In this document: positions 47,568 to 56,800 of the stretch, in pieces
Layout: each line of letters opens with the position of its first letter
Numbering within the stretch: position 1 is the stretch's first letter
DNA from: DASTFP01 sp963744345
GTDB lineage: Bacteria > Verrucomicrobiota > Verrucomicrobiia > Chthoniobacterales > Terrimicrobiaceae
DNA: 64,000 nucleotides
Assembly: GCA_963744345.1 (NCBI GenBank)
Contig: CAVUTD010000014.1
Location: 1-64,000, forward strand
Reading direction: 5' to 3'
The notes under the pieces: model-generated
Seen by the model: the letters and a program-made list of their open reading frames with translations, nothing else
Database searches by the model: none
Told to the model about the DNA's origin: nothing
Position numbers and translations under genes: made by a program

Positions 47568-48703
47568 TCGATACGCCTGCCCCTCGCAAAATTGCCATCG
47601 TCCATGATTGGCTCCCGCTTTATGGCGGAGCCGAGCGCGTCTTGGAACAGATCCTAAAAATTTTCCCACAGGCGGACGTCTTCAGCATGATCGATGCCAT
47701 CCCGCCCGAGCAACGTGGTTTTCTTCAGAACAAGGAGGTCAAGACGTCGTTCGTGCAGAATCTGCCGGGGGCCAAGACTCGTTATCGATCGTACTTCCCT
47801 TTAATGCCTCTCGCGGTTGAGCAGTTCGATCTTTCCGCTTACGACTTAGTAATATCAAGCAGTTATTCCTTTGCCAAGGGAGTCCTGACCGGTCCGGATC
47901 AGCGCCACCTCTGCTATTGTCACTCTCCGATTCGTTACGCTTGGGATATGCAACACCAATATCTCGAGCAGGCTGGACTCAGCAAAGGGGTGAAGAGTTG
48001 GTTCGTGCGAATGTTGCTGCACTACATCCGGCTTTGGGACTATCGAACGGCGGGCGGAGTCGACGCCTTCGCCGCCAATTCCGCTTACATCGCACGGCGG
48101 ATCATGAAAGTTTACCGGCGTGAGGCCGAAGTAATTTATCCACCGGTCGCCGTGCAGGATTTTGAGCTCGAAGAGAAGAAAGAGGATTTTTATCTGACTG
48201 CGTCGCGGATGGTCCCTTACAAGAGGATCGACCTGATCGCCGAAGCATTCAGCCGAATGCCCGAAAAGCGGCTGATTGTCATTGGCGATGGCCCGGAAAT
48301 GGAGCGCGTTCGCGCAAAAGCGGGACCGAATACCAATCTGCTGGGATATAAAGACAACTCAGCTCTGCGCTCGCATCTGCAGCGGGCGAAGGCATTTGTC
48401 TTCGCCGCAGAAGAGGATTTCGGAATTCTCCCTGTGGAAGCGCAGGCATGCGGAACCCCGGTGATCGCTTTTGGCCGAGGTGGCGTTGCCGAGACCGTAA
48501 AACCTGGCGAGACCGGCGTGTTATTTGACGAACAATCAGCGGACTCTCTCGTCCATGCCGTCCAACAGTTCGAAAAGATGAGCTTTAGCCCCGAGGAAGT
48601 TCGTCGTCAGGCCGAGCGGTTCAGCGCGGATGTCTTCAGAAAGCACTTTGCCCATTTTGTAAGAAGGAACTGTCAGGGATGGGAGGCCTCCCTGGGCCTT
48701 TGA
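47564..48703 (+). CDS. GT4-type glycosyltransferase (mannosyltransferase-like)
   Basis: 379 residues. IAIVHDWLPLYGGAERVLEQ, then CYCHSPIRYAWDMQHQYL, a signature I recall from WbaZ/WbdB-type mannosyltransferases. The donor domain is DFYLTASRMVPYKRIDLIAE, with FVFAAEEDFGILPVEAQACG as the EX7E site. The assignment to mannose is only by this resemblance. It is coupled by ATGA to the preceding GT4. It is the last cytoplasmic GT before the initiating transferase. Confidence 0.88.
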   Translation: MIDTPAPRKIAIVHDWLPLYGGAERVLEQILKIFPQADVFSMIDAIPPEQRGFLQNKEVKTSFVQNLPGAKTRYRSYFPLMPLAVEQFDLSAYDLVISSSYSFAKGVLTGPDQRHLCYCHSPIRYAWDMQHQYLEQAGLSKGVKSWFVRMLLHYIRLWDYRTAGGVDAFAANSAYIARRIMKVYRREAEVIYPPVAVQDFELEEKKEDFYLTASRMVPYKRIDLIAEAFSRMPEKRLIVIGDGPEMERVRAKAGPNTNLLGYKDNSALRSHLQRAKAFVFAAEEDFGILPVEAQACGTPVIAFGRGGVAETVKPGETGVLFDEQSADSLVHAVQQFEKMSFSPEEVRRQAERFSADVFRKHFAHFVRRNCQGWEASLGL

Positions 48704-48777
48704 TGCTTTCAAGACCGGGCGGAGAAGCGCTGGTCAGAAGCATGCAGTTGTGATCATTGCAACGGCAGTGAGTCACC

Positions 48778-49189
48778 ATGGCAACCTTGTTGCGGCTATT
48801 CGCCATCATTTTCTGTTTGGGTATCGTTCTCTTTTTGTCGCTGAAGCCTGGGCCCGAAGTTCCGCACGGAATCGCTCCAGACGAGGTTAGAGTTTATCTC
48901 AACACTCATGATGCCTTGCGAAATCAACTCGCCTTCGGCTTGTTCGGCATAGCCACGCTTCTCGCCCTGATGACGAAGAACTTCCTCAATCGACGACAAA
49001 TCTGGGCAATCTTGCTCATTGCTCTCCTCATTCCGGCACTTGAGATCGCGCAAAGTCTGGATGCCAGAGCGACACGTGGATAGCGATGATGTGCTCAATG
49101 GGTGGCTGGGACTGGGACTGGCCAGCGCTCTTTATGCTGGCATCTGGTGGATCCGAAAAATCGCGGCGCGCGGCAGCTCCGAAAACTAA
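48778..49189 (+). pseudogene. VanZ-like small membrane protein, frameshifted
   Basis: Reading from ATG 48778 gives two or three membrane helices (FAIIFCLGIVLFLSL, NQLAFGLFGIATLLALM, IWAILLIALLIPALEIAQ). It stops at 49083 in an unrelated short tail. Removing one A in CAAAG near 49054 restores VWMPERHVDSDDVLNGWLGL, the family's last loop and helix, with stop at 49189. VanZ-like proteins often occur in exopolysaccharide loci (also in PEP-CTERM/EpsH loci) without a known role. A truncated membrane protein may still be made. Confidence 0.7.
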
Positions 49190-49370
49190 CCTTGAAGCGC
49201 ACGGGTTGCGCAACGAGAGTCCAGCCGAAATTTTTGAACGGCAATGAACATCTTGCCCGGCAACTTGCGTGGTCTCAATGATCCCTTCTCCCGTTTGCTC
49301 GAGGATTAACGGTCGGAATGAATTGGCTTCCGATCAACATGAGTGTGACAACTCAGCCCCTTCATAGCTA

Positions 49371-50873
49371 ATGCTTTGGCATCGCATACGAGGGTTGTGG
49401 AATACCTATCACGGTATCCTGGCGGTGATTCTGACGGTGGTCTTCTGGAGCTACCTGATGGTGATGGGGTCGATCTTCCCAGATTTGGGGAGCCAGGATT
49501 TGCAACCGCTGCCCACGGCGACTCCGCTGCCCACGGCGACTCCGTTGCCCACGGCGACTCCGCTGCCCACGCCGACACGCTTTGTCTTGTACAATCTGGC
49601 GGGGGTCATTGGGGTGATCATCGCCGCGATTCGCGGCCGGGCGGCAGCCGCGACGCTATTGGCCGGAGGTTTTGTCGAATGTCACAGGCTGGCCCTGAAG
49701 CAAACGGTCTACGTGGGTGTGACCATCCTGATCGTGGTGTTGGCGGCCATGGATCCGATGGCGTCGCGGACGCAGAGATTCTCGCTCCTGTTCGGCTTCT
49801 TGTTGGTGCTTTATGGTGTCTTCTTGCTCTGCCATCTTGTTGTGCCGAAGAAGTTGGCGCACCAGCTTTTCGCCTCGGAAGAACACGAGCAGAGAACGCT
49901 ACTGATTGGTCCCGTGGACAAGGCGCGGGAGATGGCGAAATGGATCGAGGAGACGGCCGCCTTCGGCTTCGGCATGCGCGGTTCGGTCACTACTGATGAG
50001 GAGGGGGAGGAATCACGGATCTTGCATATGGCCCGCGTCTCAGACGTCGCGACGCTCGAGCGCATTATCGGGAACGAAGGGATCAAACAGATCCTGCTGC
50101 TGGAGATCCCGCTTGATCCCGAAGCGCTTAATCTCGTGGTCAACGTCGCGAACAAGGCAGGGGTGCGGCTGCTCGTTCTCAACAATCTCACCGAGATCTT
50201 CAAGCACGATATCGCGCTCTTCAATCTACACAAAAAGGAGTTCATCAGTTTGAGAGATGAACCTCTCACAGACCCGGTGAGCCGAATCGTCAAACGAACC
50301 ATTGATCTCATCTTTAGCATTCCCGTCGTCATCTTCGTTCTGCCTCCGCTGTGTCTGGTGGTGAAGATCTTTCAAGCGATCCAATCTCCCGGTCCGCTGT
50401 TCTATCGACAGACTCGCGCGGGCGTCGCCAAGCGCCCGTTCCGCATCTTCAAATTCCGGACCATGCGGGAGGATCAGGGCGATGCTGCTTCCAAGCAGGC
50501 GACGGCGGGTGACCCGCGCATTTATCCGATGGGGCGCATCTTACGAAGGACGAGCCTTGATGAAATACCGCAGTTTCTCAACGTGTTCTTCGGCGACATG
50601 AGTGTTGTCGGTCCTCGTCCTCATATGATCATCCATAATCGGAAATTCAGCGAGGTCATGGATCAGTATCACGTTCGCACTTTCGCCAAACCCGGAATTA
50701 CTGGTCTCGCGCAAACGAACGGATTTCGGGGCGAAGCCAAAAACTATGAAGACATCATTGAACGATCAAAGCTGGACATCGAATATGTCGAGCACTGGTC
50801 GCTCCCTCTCGATTTCTTGATCATTTTTAACACGATAAGACAGATCTTTATACCTCCGCCGACGGCATATTGA
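49371..50873 (+). CDS. Polyprenyl glycosylphosphotransferase (WbaP-like initiating enzyme)
   Basis: Starts repeat-unit synthesis by moving a sugar-1-phosphate to undecaprenyl phosphate. The N terminus has four or five membrane helices. Between the first two lies a Pro/Thr linker made by an 18-bp repeat (PLPTAT units, about residues 46-70). A CoA-binding-like domain spans about 170-290. From about 305 comes the catalytic core: KRTIDLIFSIPVVIFVL (membrane hairpin), GPLFYRQTRAG, FKFRTMR, LRRTSLDEIPQFLNVF and MSVVGPRPH. The protein ends IFIPPPTAY. 500 residues is normal. A terminator follows at 50933, closing this transcript. Confidence 0.93.
   Translation: MLWHRIRGLWNTYHGILAVILTVVFWSYLMVMGSIFPDLGSQDLQPLPTATPLPTATPLPTATPLPTPTRFVLYNLAGVIGVIIAAIRGRAAAATLLAGGFVECHRLALKQTVYVGVTILIVVLAAMDPMASRTQRFSLLFGFLLVLYGVFLLCHLVVPKKLAHQLFASEEHEQRTLLIGPVDKAREMAKWIEETAAFGFGMRGSVTTDEEGEESRILHMARVSDVATLERIIGNEGIKQILLLEIPLDPEALNLVVNVANKAGVRLLVLNNLTEIFKHDIALFNLHKKEFISLRDEPLTDPVSRIVKRTIDLIFSIPVVIFVLPPLCLVVKIFQAIQSPGPLFYRQTRAGVAKRPFRIFKFRTMREDQGDAASKQATAGDPRIYPMGRILRRTSLDEIPQFLNVFFGDMSVVGPRPHMIIHNRKFSEVMDQYHVRTFAKPGITGLAQTNGFRGEAKNYEDIIERSKLDIEYVEHWSLPLDFLIIFNTIRQIFIPPPTAY
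49509..49580. repeat. 18-bp in-frame tandem repeat, about four copies
   Basis: The unit CTGCCCACGGCGACTCCG occurs at 49509, 49527, 49545 (with one C-to-T change) and partly at 49563. It encodes PLPTAT units in the first extracytoplasmic loop of the initiating transferase. Near-identical copies suggest recent slippage. The multiple of three keeps the frame whatever the copy number. Confidence 0.9.
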
Positions 50874-50932
50874 CGGGCGCGCGGGACGGGTGCACTTGGC
50901 GTAGAGGGAGCCCAGGTTCAGGGTCTTCCCAG

Positions 50933-50958
50933 AAAAAGCCTCGTTGGAGGCTTTTTTT
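50933..50958 (+). terminator. Rho-independent terminator after the initiating transferase
   Basis: A ten-pair stem AAAAAGCCTC/GAGGCTTTTT with loop GTTG, followed by more Ts. It lies about 60 bases after the stop codon and ends the main EPS transcript. Confidence 0.9.
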
Positions 50959-51038
50959 GTTTCTGGCATCTTTTTGTTTGCTCAGGGCGCGCACTTTGCG
51001 CTGGGATCGCTCTTGAAATCGAGTGCAGGGAATCTGAC

Positions 51039-51686
51039 GTGATGAGAATGGTTTTCTTGTGCCTGGGCTTGCTCCTTTGGGGCTGTGCCATCGCTCAACA
51101 GGTGAAAGTTTCGAGCGAGGTCATTGACGCTACCAATGCGAAGAAGCGTTCCGTGGCCGTCGTTGCCGATCTCTACATGGAGGATGCCGCCGAGGCGGAT
51201 AAGCTTGCCGAGTTGATGCGGAGTCAGCTCACTGCGAAGGGTTTCGACGTTCGCGAGACAGAAAACGAAGCGGAGCTCATCGTCATTTCAACGGTTGAGC
51301 GTTCCCAATCGATTGAAAGTTCTATGAAGCCTCGAGAGACTGCGTGGCGTTCGTTCGACTTGCCCTACGGCGTCGGTCAAGCAAATATGATGCAATCGCA
51401 GAATGCTCTGCGCAATTTGGGTTTCGAGTTCGATTCTGCGGCTCCAGAAGAGGAGCGGAGGGTTGGGCTAATGGTAACAGCCGTTACGCGGCAAGCTTGG
51501 TCTAACGCGCCTCTGGATGAGAAGACGGAGATTCCAAGGGTATGGAGAATCATCGCGGTCACTCGCTTAGGGAAGGGAGACGTGACGCCAAAATTAATAG
51601 AAGCTGTCGGATCCAAACTTAGTGAAGTCTCCGGCGGGAAAAGAGAACCACAGGGTGTGCGATCAACGGGTGGTCCCGCCGGTTAA
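51039..51686 (+). CDS. Secreted protein of unknown function (DUF4136-like)
   Basis: 215 residues with a signal peptide (MVFLCLGLLLWGCAIAQ). The cleavage may be after AIA, or a lipid may attach at the cysteine, although LWGC is a poor lipobox. The mature part has SVAVVADLYMEDAAEADKLA, LTAKGFDVRETENEAELIVI and WRIIAVTRLG. These resemble DUF4136-type periplasmic domains, but the match is loose. It has its own leader after the EPS terminator and faces a convergent gene. Confidence 0.6.
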   Translation: MMRMVFLCLGLLLWGCAIAQQVKVSSEVIDATNAKKRSVAVVADLYMEDAAEADKLAELMRSQLTAKGFDVRETENEAELIVISTVERSQSIESSMKPRETAWRSFDLPYGVGQANMMQSQNALRNLGFEFDSAAPEEERRVGLMVTAVTRQAWSNAPLDEKTEIPRVWRIIAVTRLGKGDVTPKLIEAVGSKLSEVSGGKREPQGVRSTGGPAG

Positions 51687-51740
51687 GTCGAAGCAAGCCT
51701 CAGGCGGGCGCTTGAAAGTAAAGAGCTACTCAGCGGTTGC

Positions 51741-52640
51741 TCACTTTTGCCAGTATGGCGTCCATTTCGGGCCGATGCCGAGACGCTCCCGAATCGCCAC
51801 GCGGAGTTTGCCCCGATAAAATTCAAATAAGCATCCGTTCCTGGATAAGACTGCATTTCGAATTCCAGCCTTTCGCGTATATTGATGAAAAGCGGCAAAG
51901 AACTGTCCGTCGGAAGTTTTCATCTGATGAGTTGAACTGTCGAAGGTGGGCAGATTTTGCTGTCCGACAATGGCTTCAAATTTCTCGCGTTCACTTCCTT
52001 CCAGTGGGCCCGCGTGAATCATATAGGGATTGCCATAGGGGAGGAGGTTTACATTTCCGGCGATCGAGTCCTGCCTCAGGATATGGTTCCAGGCAGGCTG
52101 ATCGCAATTGTAGTGAAGGCCCTGCAGGCAGAGATCATAAACTTCGCGCGCGGCGCGTTGTAAGATCTTGGCGGTTCCGCAGACAACTCCGCAGCAGTAA
52201 ACGTTATACTCGCGAAAGGTTTCCTCAAGGTGGGGAAAGGCATTCCGCACGTTGGACAAGTTCCAGTCCGACTGCCCGAACTTCCAACCTTCATCAGCGA
52301 TGGCAAGGTCGTGCTGCGCTAATGTTCCGTCTAAGAGATCGGAAGGATTTCGCTGAAAGGCAACGTCGCGAACATCTGTGGTGACAATGCGGTCAGCGGG
52401 ATCGATCTGCGCACAAAATTCCGAGAGGAGCTTCCAACGGTCGTTGTTGACTGACCTTTCGCTCTTGCACCGTTCGATCTGAATGCCCGCCTTTTGCAGG
52501 CTGCGCAAGGTTGAGTCCGTTGTATGCTCATAGACAAAGAGGATAATCTTTCCGCCAAAGCCGGTCTTCTTCGCAGATCTATACCAACAGCACACATCTG
52601 CCCATTCGTGGTAATCAATCGCGCCGATCAGGTAATCCAT
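51741..52640 (-). CDS. GT-A-like protein of unknown family
   Basis: 299 residues on the minus strand, converging with the secreted-protein gene. YLIGAIDYHEWADVCCWYRS opens the fold. RIVTTDVRDVAFQRNP gives a DxRD metal-type site, and EYNVYCCGVVCGTAKIL and YNCDQPAWNHIL resemble the acceptor part of nucleotide-sugar transferases (GT8/DUF-type). No named family is recognised. Its place at the edge of the EPS locus suggests a sugar-transfer role in another transcript, perhaps on the cell surface polymer. Confidence 0.6.
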   Translation of the reverse strand: MDYLIGAIDYHEWADVCCWYRSAKKTGFGGKIILFVYEHTTDSTLRSLQKAGIQIERCKSERSVNNDRWKLLSEFCAQIDPADRIVTTDVRDVAFQRNPSDLLDGTLAQHDLAIADEGWKFGQSDWNLSNVRNAFPHLEETFREYNVYCCGVVCGTAKILQRAAREVYDLCLQGLHYNCDQPAWNHILRQDSIAGNVNLLPYGNPYMIHAGPLEGSEREKFEAIVGQQNLPTFDSSTHQMKTSDGQFFAAFHQYTRKAGIRNAVLSRNGCLFEFYRGKLRVAIRERLGIGPKWTPYWQK

Positions 52641-53035
52641 GGTTTTCAGTCTCGTCAGTTATTCCTGGCAGACAAGGATTTTGATTTTCCCGGGTGACCC
52701 TCTCTTCTTGCCTTATGCCCGAAGCCAACCCTCGAACCGTAGATTTCGCTGCCGGCAGGCCAAGACCCCGTTTGTCACGCCACAGCACTTTTGGATTATG
52801 GTAGACAAGCTTTCGCGTGCAAAAATCAAGAGCAGGCGCTATCAGAGCGACGGCCGTATATGCCGCCTCCACTGTCGCGATGATCTTCTTTCTGATTAAG
52901 ACTATCCTCGAATCGAAGCATATCCTCAGAGCCAAGGGGGTATCGCCTCGCGCAAGACTTAGCTTGCTTTACCGGCGCGCAACGATGGTCCTCGACTCCT
53001 CGCAAACAGTGACATAGTGATGCCCGGAATTCGGC
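52641..53035. other. Spacer between divergent genes
   Basis: About 395 bases separate the minus-strand GT-like gene from the plus-strand glycosidase. Short frames occur on both strands but none resembles a family. Promoters for both genes should lie here; I see no clear boxes. Confidence 0.5.
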
Positions 53036-55360
53036 ATGACCGCTCTGAGCTCCACTGCATGCGCCATCCACCTGGAGAATCCGACCGACGAACACAAGAG
53101 TGCGGCAGGAATCTTAGAGGTGCCGTGCACTGGTACGGTCGTCATTGACCTCGTTAGCCCGCGGCCGCTGCGCCTCTGGATCGGTGAGCGCCCATTACTG
53201 GACGAAGACCTATGGTGGCGACGCTTTGAGCGTTGGCTGCGCGCCATCGTCACAGTGCCCCTGGTGGCCGGCACTCATGGACTACGCGCCCTTTACGGTC
53301 CGCGTCCACTGTGGCCGGTTGCGATCGATCAGCAATGCCCATCGCGCAATCGCGAGCGTGTGCGCCAAGGTCTGCGCGAACGCCGCCCCGATCGGTTTGA
53401 GCTAAGCGCGGTGGTGCTGCCGGACGCCGCCGCTATCGCTTGCAGTCTGCGGGTGCTCCCCGCCCAGTGCATCATCGACGGGGTCACGTACCAGCACGTG
53501 CTAGCGCGAACGCTCTCTGTGGCGAGCGAAGATCCGCCCGCCACCACTTGCGACCGTCCTGAAAGTCGACGTCGTTGGGAGCTGAGTTTGCGCTCAGCAC
53601 TGGCGCCGCCCTGCCACGCGCGCGACGCCAGTGACGACGCCGACCGCGCAGCGGGTGTGCGCCGTTTTTTAGTGCCCGTGGCGAATTGCGCCCAACCATT
53701 GCCCCAGGCACGAGGGGAGGACGATGCTGATGACCGTTTAGAGCCTGAATGCACGGTGGTCGGCAGGTTGAGCATCGCAATTGAGCCCACCCTCGCCGAG
53801 CCGATGTCGGACGAACGCAGGGATTGCCTGCCGGAAGGCGTGCCCTCGCCAATATTTGCCGAACTACCGGTGCATGAGGCGCGGGGGCGCCTGGCTCCGC
53901 GCCGCGAGCATCGAGAGCTACGCTGGCCGAGCGCAGACGAACTGCTCGCGACGGTGCCGCGTCCCCTCCTGCCCGTCAGAAGCGAGGGTTTCGCGCGCCT
54001 GCACGACTATGCATGGCAAATGTTATGCCGGCTGCGCCGAAGCAGCGATTGGCGTTCGGGCTTACCCAACGATTACGTTGGCACTTCGCTCCAGAGCTTC
54101 CGTAATGAGATGTTTGTATGGGACAGCTCGTTCACCGCGATGTGCACCGCGTGGGGATGGCGCGCATTCCCATATTCCGCCACCCTTGACTGCCTCTATT
54201 CGCGGCAGATGGACGGAGGCTACCTCCATCGCGAGATCCACGTGCACGAGGGCGCTGCTCTCTGCTGGGAACCGGACTTCTCGCCGAACCCGCCGATTAG
54301 TGTCATCGCGGAGTGGAAGATCGCGAGTCTTACCGGCGACACCGCTCGCTTGGCGGCGGTCTATCCCCTGCTTTCCGCGCAACACGGCTGGTTGCGCCGC
54401 AATCGCCGGCTGGCCGACGGCACTTACTGGACCACTGGTCTGGCCAATGGCCTGGACAACTCGCCCTCTCTCGGCGACGGATACCCGGACCTGACCGCTC
54501 AACAGGCTCACGCGGCCGAACTCTTAGGATACATCGCCGCCGCCCTCGGCCGAGATGACGCGGCTACCGCGTGGAACGCCGAACGCGAGGAAACGGGTCG
54601 AGCGATGAACGCGCATCTTTGGTCGGACGATCTGCGCTTCTTTAGCACCGCGCTTGGCGGGGGAAAGCATAACTCAAACAAGGTGGTCACGGGCTTCTGG
54701 CCGTTATGGACCGGTCTGGTTCCTAACGAACGTGTCGAGGACTGCGCTCGACAATTGCTGGATCAGAACTCATTCTGGCGGCACCATCCGCTTCCCAGTC
54801 TGGCCGCCGACAGCCCCGCATATCGGCCATCGGGAGACTACTGGCTGGGTAGCACCTGGGCACCCACCAATGCCGCCGCCGCCTGGGGCTTCGCGCGTGC
54901 CGGCAGGCATGATCTGGCACGCCGGATCGTGCACCGCCACCTGCAGGTGATGTTGGAAGTCTTCCGGACCACCGGTTCCCTTTGGGAAAACTATTGTTCC
55001 GAGCGAAGCGAGCGCGGCTCTTGGTCGACGCCAGACTACTCATGGACGGCGCTCGGCCCCATTGCGCTGCTTTACGAAGTGCTGATCGGCGTGTGTCCCG
55101 ACGCCTTGCACGAGCGCATCCGTTGGACGCTTCCCGAAGCGCCCGGTTGGGGATTGGAACGCATTCCGCTCGGTGCGGCCACCGTCGATCTGCGCCTGCT
55201 CGAGGGACGCCGGATCGAAGTCGGCAGCGATCGGGCCTTCATCCTCGAGCTCGAGGACACCGGTAGGGTTCGCTCTCAGCGCATCCCGCCGGGCAGGTGG
55301 ATCGCAGAGATCGATGATGTGCCGATCGTGAGTGGATTTCGCCCTGCCCTCGGTTGTTGA
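53036..55360 (+). CDS. GH63/trehalase-like (alpha/alpha)6 glycosidase
   Basis: A 774-residue protein without a signal peptide, so probably cytoplasmic. The second half is the catalytic barrel: EMFVWDSSFTAMCTAWGW, GLANGLDNSPSLGDGYPD (likely the catalytic Asp), then PSGDYWLGSTWAPTNAAAAW and GSLWENYCSERSERGSW (likely the catalytic Glu). These motifs match GH63 enzymes that act on mannosyl- or glucosylglycerate and related alpha-glucosides. The first 290 residues are a less conserved, arginine-rich accessory part. GC is clearly higher than in the EPS genes, and codons end mostly in G or C, suggesting transfer. The substrate is not determined. Confidence 0.8.
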   Translation: MTALSSTACAIHLENPTDEHKSAAGILEVPCTGTVVIDLVSPRPLRLWIGERPLLDEDLWWRRFERWLRAIVTVPLVAGTHGLRALYGPRPLWPVAIDQQCPSRNRERVRQGLRERRPDRFELSAVVLPDAAAIACSLRVLPAQCIIDGVTYQHVLARTLSVASEDPPATTCDRPESRRRWELSLRSALAPPCHARDASDDADRAAGVRRFLVPVANCAQPLPQARGEDDADDRLEPECTVVGRLSIAIEPTLAEPMSDERRDCLPEGVPSPIFAELPVHEARGRLAPRREHRELRWPSADELLATVPRPLLPVRSEGFARLHDYAWQMLCRLRRSSDWRSGLPNDYVGTSLQSFRNEMFVWDSSFTAMCTAWGWRAFPYSATLDCLYSRQMDGGYLHREIHVHEGAALCWEPDFSPNPPISVIAEWKIASLTGDTARLAAVYPLLSAQHGWLRRNRRLADGTYWTTGLANGLDNSPSLGDGYPDLTAQQAHAAELLGYIAAALGRDDAATAWNAEREETGRAMNAHLWSDDLRFFSTALGGGKHNSNKVVTGFWPLWTGLVPNERVEDCARQLLDQNSFWRHHPLPSLAADSPAYRPSGDYWLGSTWAPTNAAAAWGFARAGRHDLARRIVHRHLQVMLEVFRTTGSLWENYCSERSERGSWSTPDYSWTALGPIALLYEVLIGVCPDALHERIRWTLPEAPGWGLERIPLGAATVDLRLLEGRRIEVGSDRAFILELEDTGRVRSQRIPPGRWIAEIDDVPIVSGFRPALGC

Positions 55361-55411
55361 TCAGGCGCCGCCATCGCATCGCATGCGGTCGGACAAAGTG
55401 CCTGTTGGACC

Positions 55412-56800
55412 TTAGCTCTTGTCCTTTATGGGAGGGGCCAGGCCGCGAATCTTTTTGTGGCGCCCATGAAATTCCCGCGCGAGCGTTTGGAGAAATGCTT
55501 CACCTGCAACGGAAGCCCCATAAGCCACTGTGTAAATCTTCGGCATTTTCTTTTTGTCGCCGTAGAGCTCCACGGCAATGGCTTGGATATACTCGATGAT
55601 TTGCTCCGCGGTTAGGTTAGGCCGGCCCACACCCGGGCCAATTCCACCTGGACCGCCCTCTTCGAAGACTTTTGGCGGCAATCCCCGGCGTGCTCGCTTG
55701 GTATTCTCGTCATCAAGTTCCTTCCAGAATTTTTCCGCGTTCTCCTTATTGCCTTTCTCAAGTCTCTCACGCTCCTTAGGGCTTATCTTGGCCCACTTTT
55801 CCTCCGCTTCTTTCACCCTCCTTTGGTACTCTTCGAGTTCCTTGCCAAAAAGAGCGCGTTCAAAGGTGGGGGCTCCATCGCTAATGATGAAAATGGTGTC
55901 CGCTTGCATTTGGAAGGCTGCTGCGAGTGGAGCATCGATTTGGCTATTCCTGCTTCCCCCTTCACTCACGAACTTGGTCCTCGATTCCAGCATGGGAAGA
56001 TTGTAGTTGCGCAGCCGTGTTGCCGAGGGCCAGTTCCTATTATCCTGGGAGTAATTCTGCAGCACTTCCTTGCCAAAACTGGCATAGTACGGCGCGATGA
56101 ATTCTTCTGCCTCCTTCTTGGTCGCGGGTTTAGCGACGACGAGCTTCGGCTTAAAGATGTCAACGCTATCGTCAAAGAAGATGAGGTTGAAAAAGGTGCC
56201 ATCATTCAACTTTTCCACCATCTCGTTCAGCTCACTCTTGAGCACGTTGATGCCGTTCAAGCCCCCTTTATCGTCTTCGACCATACTGCGCGAAAGATCG
56301 ATAATGAAGGCGATCCGTTCACCCGCAGCCTGGATGCCAAAAAAGCTTACCTTGGAAGTGCCGAGTCCAAGCCCTCCGGAGCCCGTCCCGCTGCCGAACC
56401 CGGTTCCTAGTCCGCTCATCGAAAAATTCTTGCCGAGAGTTTTCTTGATGTTGGACTTTACCGGCGCAGCCATCGGGTCGGCTTCGATTTCCGGCAAGGA
56501 AATGCCAGAAACCCGATTGGCTGTCAGGCGAGGTGAGACGCGCGGCCGGCCGCTATTTTGCTGCTGCTCGCGGACCTTGATTTTATGTTGCAGCTTCCGA
56601 GGTTCAAGCTTGGTGGTTTTTGCGGGGGGCGGAGGAGGTTTGAACTGAGCGGGAGGCCGCTCCAGGACCTTGAAGACGACAACTCCTCCAAGCAGCGCGA
56701 TGATGGCGATATGGATAATAACGCTGAGCGAAAAGGTCCCCAACAGGGGCTGCTTGCGCTTATTGGCGAAGTCCGCAGGATTAGCGGTCGTTTCGCTCAT
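55412..56800 (-). CDS. VWA-domain protein with a TonB-like N terminus
   Basis: 462 residues. A short cytoplasmic leader and one membrane helix (FSLSVIIHIAIIALLGGVVVF, about 23-44) are followed by a proline/lysine-rich stretch (RPPAQFKPPPPPAKTTKLEP) as in TonB. Then comes a von Willebrand A domain with MIDAS start IAFIIDLSRSM (DxSxS) and FIISDGAPTFE. A charged insertion of about 90 residues (KRARRGLPPKVFEEGGPGG) precedes the last strand (KIYTVAYGASVAGEAFL). It lacks the TonB C-terminal domain. Its start overlaps the second ExbD gene (four bases), so it likely takes TonB's place in the motor complex. The middle MIDAS threonine is not obvious. Confidence 0.8.
   Translation of the reverse strand: MSETTANPADFANKRKQPLLGTFSLSVIIHIAIIALLGGVVVFKVLERPPAQFKPPPPPAKTTKLEPRKLQHKIKVREQQQNSGRPRVSPRLTANRVSGISLPEIEADPMAAPVKSNIKKTLGKNFSMSGLGTGFGSGTGSGGLGLGTSKVSFFGIQAAGERIAFIIDLSRSMVEDDKGGLNGINVLKSELNEMVEKLNDGTFFNLIFFDDSVDIFKPKLVVAKPATKKEAEEFIAPYYASFGKEVLQNYSQDNRNWPSATRLRNYNLPMLESRTKFVSEGGSRNSQIDAPLAAAFQMQADTIFIISDGAPTFERALFGKELEEYQRRVKEAEEKWAKISPKERERLEKGNKENAEKFWKELDDENTKRARRGLPPKVFEEGGPGGIGPGVGRPNLTAEQIIEYIQAIAVELYGDKKKMPKIYTVAYGASVAGEAFLQTLAREFHGRHKKIRGLAPPIKDKS

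Noticed and set aside
49376..49996. A 206-codon plus-strand frame with repeated AHGDS units
   Set aside because: It is the +2 shadow of the initiating transferase. The repeats come from the same 18-bp unit, and the transferase frame contains all family motifs.
53781..54494. A 237-codon frame within the GH63-type gene
   Set aside because: Shadow frame in GC-rich DNA, arginine-rich, without motifs. The catalytic motifs are in the other frame.
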